Source of the DNA: Friedmanniella sp.
GTDB lineage: Bacteria > Actinomycetota > Actinomycetes > Propionibacteriales > Propionibacteriaceae
Assembly: GCA_025964935.1 (NCBI GenBank)
Contig: JAOPXW010000209.1
Location: 1-5,919 of the forward strand
Length of the DNA: 5,919 nucleotides
Direction of reading: 5' to 3'
The position numbers and the translations under genes were made by a program. Shown piece after piece: positions 3,407-5,919 of the stretch (position 1 is its first letter; the number at the start of each line of letters is the position of its first letter). Under the pieces are notes generated by a model. The model made no database searches. It had not been told where the DNA came from and was given only the letters and a program-made list of their open reading frames with translations.

Positions 3407-5919
3407 GTGACGTCCCTGACCAAGCTCAGCCTGGCCAACCGGCTGATCGTCGGGCTGGTGACGCTGGCGATCGTCGTCTTCGGCGTGATCGCCACCTTCT
3501 CGCTCAAGCAGGAGCTGCTGCCCTCCACCCAGATCCCGACGGCGATCGTCACCGCCACCTACCCCGGCACCTCCCCGGAGCTGGTGGCCACCGACGTGGC
3601 CGAGCCGCTGGAGCAGGCCCTGGGCGGGGTCAAGGGGGTGACCAAGGTGCGCTCGACCTCCTCCAACGGTCTGGCGAACCTGACCGTCGAGTGGGAGTAC
3701 GGCCTGGACTCCGACGCCACCGTGACCGCCCTGCGCAACGCGGCGGACTCGGTCCGGCCGCGACTGCCCAGCCAGACCGATATCACCGTGCAGGCCGGCA
3801 GCACCGACGACATCCCGGTGCTGTCGCTGGCGGTCTCCTCCGACGCCGCGCTGCCCGCCCTGGCCCAGTCGGTCGACAACGTGGTGGTACCGGCCCTGAC
3901 GAAGGTCACCGGGGTCCGCCGGGTCGTGGTGGGTGGGGAGAACACCACCGAGCTGGCCGTCACCCTGAAGCCCGCCCAGCTGCGCCGGCACGACCTCACG
4001 GCCGCGGCGGTCACCCAGGTCATCCGCGCCCAGGCCCTGGTGGTGCCGGCGGGCACGAGCTACGCCAAGGACACCGAGCTGGCCATCCAGGTCGGCCAGC
4101 CCGCGAGCTCGGCCCAGCAGGTCGCGTCGTGGCCGGTGCCGACCGCCGACGGGCCCGTGGAGCTGGGCCGGCTGGCCTCGGTCAAGGTCACCTCCGTCGA
4201 CGCGACCACCATCGCCCGCTCCAACGGCCGTCCGGCGCTCAGCCTCACCGTGCTGAAGGACGGTGACGCCGACGCCGTCCAGATCTCCCACGCCGTGCTG
4301 GACTCGCTGCCCGGGCTGCAGCGTTCGCTGGGGCGCAACAGCACCATCGCCACGGTCTTCGACCAGGCCCCGCTGATCGAGCAGTCCATCCACGACCTCG
4401 CCGTCGAGGGCGGCCTGGGACTGGGGTTCGCGGTCCTGGTCATCCTGGTCTTCCTGCTGTCGGTGCGCTCGACGCTGATCACCGCCATCTCGATCCCGCT
4501 GTCCCTGCTGATCGCGATGATCGGGCTGCAGGCCGGCAGCTTCTCGCTCAACATCTTCACCCTGGCCGCGTTGACCGTGGCGGTCGGGCGGGTGGTCGAC
4601 GACTCCATCGTGGTCACCGAGAACATCAAGCGCCGGGCGACCGGGGCGACCTCGCTGACGGCTTCCGACATCGTGGCCTCGGTCAAGGAGGTGGCCGGGG
4701 CCGTGACCGCGTCGACCCTGACCACGGTGGCGGTGTTCCTCCCGGTGGCGGTGGTCTCCGGGGTCGTCGGCGAGCTGTTCCGGCCCTTCGCCCTGACCAT
4801 CGCGGTGGCCCTGGTCGCCTCCCTGCTGGTCTCCATGACCATCGTCCCGGTGCTGGCCTTCTGGTTCCTGCGCCCCCGCCGGGACCTGGTGGCCGCGTCG
4901 GCGTCCGCCCAGCGTGGCGCGGCGCCGGACGAGCGCCGGGTGACCCGGCTGCAGCGCGGCTATCTCCCCATCCTGGGCTTCGCGCTCCGTCGCCCGGTCG
5001 TCGTGCTCGTGGCCGCCGCGCTGGTCTTCGGCGGGACCATGGCCTCGGCCACCCTGCTCAAGACGGACTTCCTCGGCTCGGTGGCGGACAAGACGGCCGT
5101 CCAGATCTCCCAGAAGCTCCCGGTCGGCACCCGTCTCAGCGCCACCAGCGACGCCGCGGGTCAGGTCGAGGACGTCCTGGCCACCACCCCCGGCGTCACC
5201 AGTTATCTGACCACCGTCGGGACCGGCGGCTCCAACAACGCCTCGGTGATCGCCAACGTGGGCAACGAGAAGGACTGGGAGACCGTACGGTCCGAGCTCA
5301 CCAGCCGCTTCGCCGAGCGCCCCGAGCTCGGCGAGATCACCCTCGGTTCGGTCAACACCCAGGGCTCGACCTCCGACCTCACCGTCACCGTGACCGGCGA
5401 CGACGAGACCAAGCTGCGCACCGCCGCCGGGCAGGTGCAGGCCGTGCTGGGAGGGACACCCGGGGTCAAGGACGTCCGCAGCGACCTGAGCGAGGAGCGA
5501 CCCGTCCTGCAGGTCGACGTCGACAAGAACAAGGCCGCGGCTCAGGGCTTCACCCAGTCCGAGGTCGGGCAGGCCATCTCCGACGCGCTGCGCGGCACCC
5601 AGGTCGGCTCGGTCGTCCTCGCCGGGCAGTCCCGCGACATCACCGTGCGCAGCCAGGCCTCCGACGCGACCCCCGGTGACATCGCCGACCTGCTGCTCCC
5701 GGTCAGCCAGCTGCAGCAGCAGAAGGCCCAGACCAAGGCCTCCGACCAGCTCACCGCCAAGCAGGAGGCGGCGACCCGGGCGGCACAGCGGGCGGCGGAC
5801 CAGGCCACCGCCGACCAGCGGCAGAAGCTGGTCGACCAGCGCTCCATGGCGGCGGACAGCCTGGCCAAGACGCGCCGCCAGCTGGCGCAGCTGAAGGCCT
5901 CCCCGCCGCCGGCTGCGGC
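3407..5919 (+). CDS. RND-superfamily efflux permease (HAE1/SwrC-like), with coiled-coil insert; C-terminus missing at window edge
   Basis: Proton-driven inner-membrane exporter of the AcrB-type RND family; the substrate cannot be told from sequence. The GTG at 3407 gives 837 residues before the edge, against about 1,030-1,070 usually. TM1 is about 13-31. The first porter domain carries YPGTSPELVATDVAEPLEQA and GVTKVRSTSSNG. TM2-TM6 fall at about 335-355, 358-378, 384-404, 433-453 and 462-485. TM4 has the proton-relay pair Asp398-Asp399 in VGRVVDDSIVVTENIKR, a form that to my recollection is also found in Gram-positive SwrC/YerP-type transporters. TM7 is about 530-550, followed by the second porter domain. 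From about residue 768, after ADLLLPVS, the expected short link to the next strand is replaced by a long Ala/Gln-rich, Gly/Pro-free segment. The TM10 lysine expected to pair with the aspartates lies outside. No membrane-fusion (adaptor) protein gene precedes it, as expected for a cell without a classical outer membrane. Confidence 0.93.
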   Translation, partial: MTSLTKLSLANRLIVGLVTLAIVVFGVIATFSLKQELLPSTQIPTAIVTATYPGTSPELVATDVAEPLEQALGGVKGVTKVRSTSSNGLANLTVEWEYGLDSDATVTALRNAADSVRPRLPSQTDITVQAGSTDDIPVLSLAVSSDAALPALAQSVDNVVVPALTKVTGVRRVVVGGENTTELAVTLKPAQLRRHDLTAAAVTQVIRAQALVVPAGTSYAKDTELAIQVGQPASSAQQVASWPVPTADGPVELGRLASVKVTSVDATTIARSNGRPALSLTVLKDGDADAVQISHAVLDSLPGLQRSLGRNSTIATVFDQAPLIEQSIHDLAVEGGLGLGFAVLVILVFLLSVRSTLITAISIPLSLLIAMIGLQAGSFSLNIFTLAALTVAVGRVVDDSIVVTENIKRRATGATSLTASDIVASVKEVAGAVTASTLTTVAVFLPVAVVSGVVGELFRPFALTIAVALVASLLVSMTIVPVLAFWFLRPRRDLVAASASAQRGAAPDERRVTRLQRGYLPILGFALRRPVVVLVAAALVFGGTMASATLLKTDFLGSVADKTAVQISQKLPVGTRLSATSDAAGQVEDVLATTPGVTSYLTTVGTGGSNNASVIANVGNEKDWETVRSELTSRFAERPELGEITLGSVNTQGSTSDLTVTVTGDDETKLRTAAGQVQAVLGGTPGVKDVRSDLSEERPVLQVDVDKNKAAAQGFTQSEVGQAISDALRGTQVGSVVLAGQSRDITVRSQASDATPGDIADLLLPVSQLQQQKAQTKASDQLTAKQEAATRAAQRAADQATADQRQKLVDQRSMAADSLAKTRRQLAQLKASPPPAA
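5708..5919 (+). other. Predicted coiled-coil insert plus Pro-rich stretch within the second porter domain of the RND permease
   Basis: This covers residues 768 to the window edge. Residues 768-832 contain no glycine or proline, with 14 Gln and 16 Ala in 65 positions, many charged residues, and apolar positions spaced as in amphipathic helices (for example Leu769, Leu782, Leu808, Met814, Leu819, Leu826, Leu829). A Pro/Ala stretch begins at 833 (PPPAA) and runs off the edge. In AcrB-type proteins a few residues join ADLxxLPV to the next conserved strand with a VPL-like motif, so this is an insertion. A helical coiled coil is inferred, not demonstrated. Confidence 0.75.

Noticed and set aside
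3241..4266. Plus-strand open frame of 341 codons overlapping the RND gene in another frame
   Set aside because: The translation is Arg/Gly/Ala/Pro-rich without structure, and the RND frame explains the same bases.
3239..4393. Long open frame of 384 codons on the minus strand opposite the RND gene
   Set aside because: Gly/Arg/Gln/Asp-rich shadow of the RND permease, with no domain or credible ribosome site. The plus-strand frame has clear RND motifs.
5708..5919. Frameshift or assembly error as the explanation for the unusual Ala/Gln-rich segment of the RND protein
   Set aside because: Third-position GC bias continues in the same frame, and the composition is that of a designed-looking helix rather than the Arg/Gly/Pro-rich product typical of an out-of-frame reading here.

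Overview
The window is GC-rich DNA with strong G/C bias at third codon positions, GTG as well as ATG starts, and Shine-Dalgarno sequences of the AGGAG type. This suggests a high-GC actinobacterium. The sequence alone does not give the genus. It holds four protein genes and two short intergenic regions. The first and last genes run off the window edges. I see no tRNA, rRNA, CRISPR array, insertion sequence or other mobile element.

Left part (1-1712, minus strand): a two-gene unit for reductive pyrimidine catabolism. A nitrilase-superfamily beta-ureidopropionase (GTG start at 1712) is followed, with a 4-base ATGA overlap, by dihydropyrimidinase. Only the first 289 residues of the latter lie in the window. 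The two enzymes catalyse consecutive steps: dihydropyrimidine to N-carbamoyl-beta-alanine, then to beta-alanine, CO2 and ammonia. The upstream gap (1713-1908) has a TTGACA-like hexamer embedded in the inverted repeat TGTCA-N5-TGACA, a candidate operator.

Middle (1909-3165, minus strand): ilvA, the biosynthetic threonine ammonia-lyase of the roughly 420-residue type with one C-terminal ACT-like domain. A strong ribosome binding site places its start at the ATG at 3165 rather than an upstream GTG. A GC-rich inverted repeat lies directly upstream of that site.

Right part (3407-5919, plus strand, open at the right edge): a divergently transcribed RND-superfamily permease of the HAE1-like type, with the TM4 Asp-Asp pair intact. 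The most unusual feature of the window is here. In the second porter domain the usual fold is interrupted by at least 65 residues of Ala/Gln-rich sequence free of Gly and Pro, probably coiled coil, followed by a Pro-rich stretch. This insert is cut by the window edge.

The three units look functionally independent. The pyrimidine pair is one operon, ilvA is likely its own unit, and the RND gene is expressed from the divergent ilvA/RND intergenic region.
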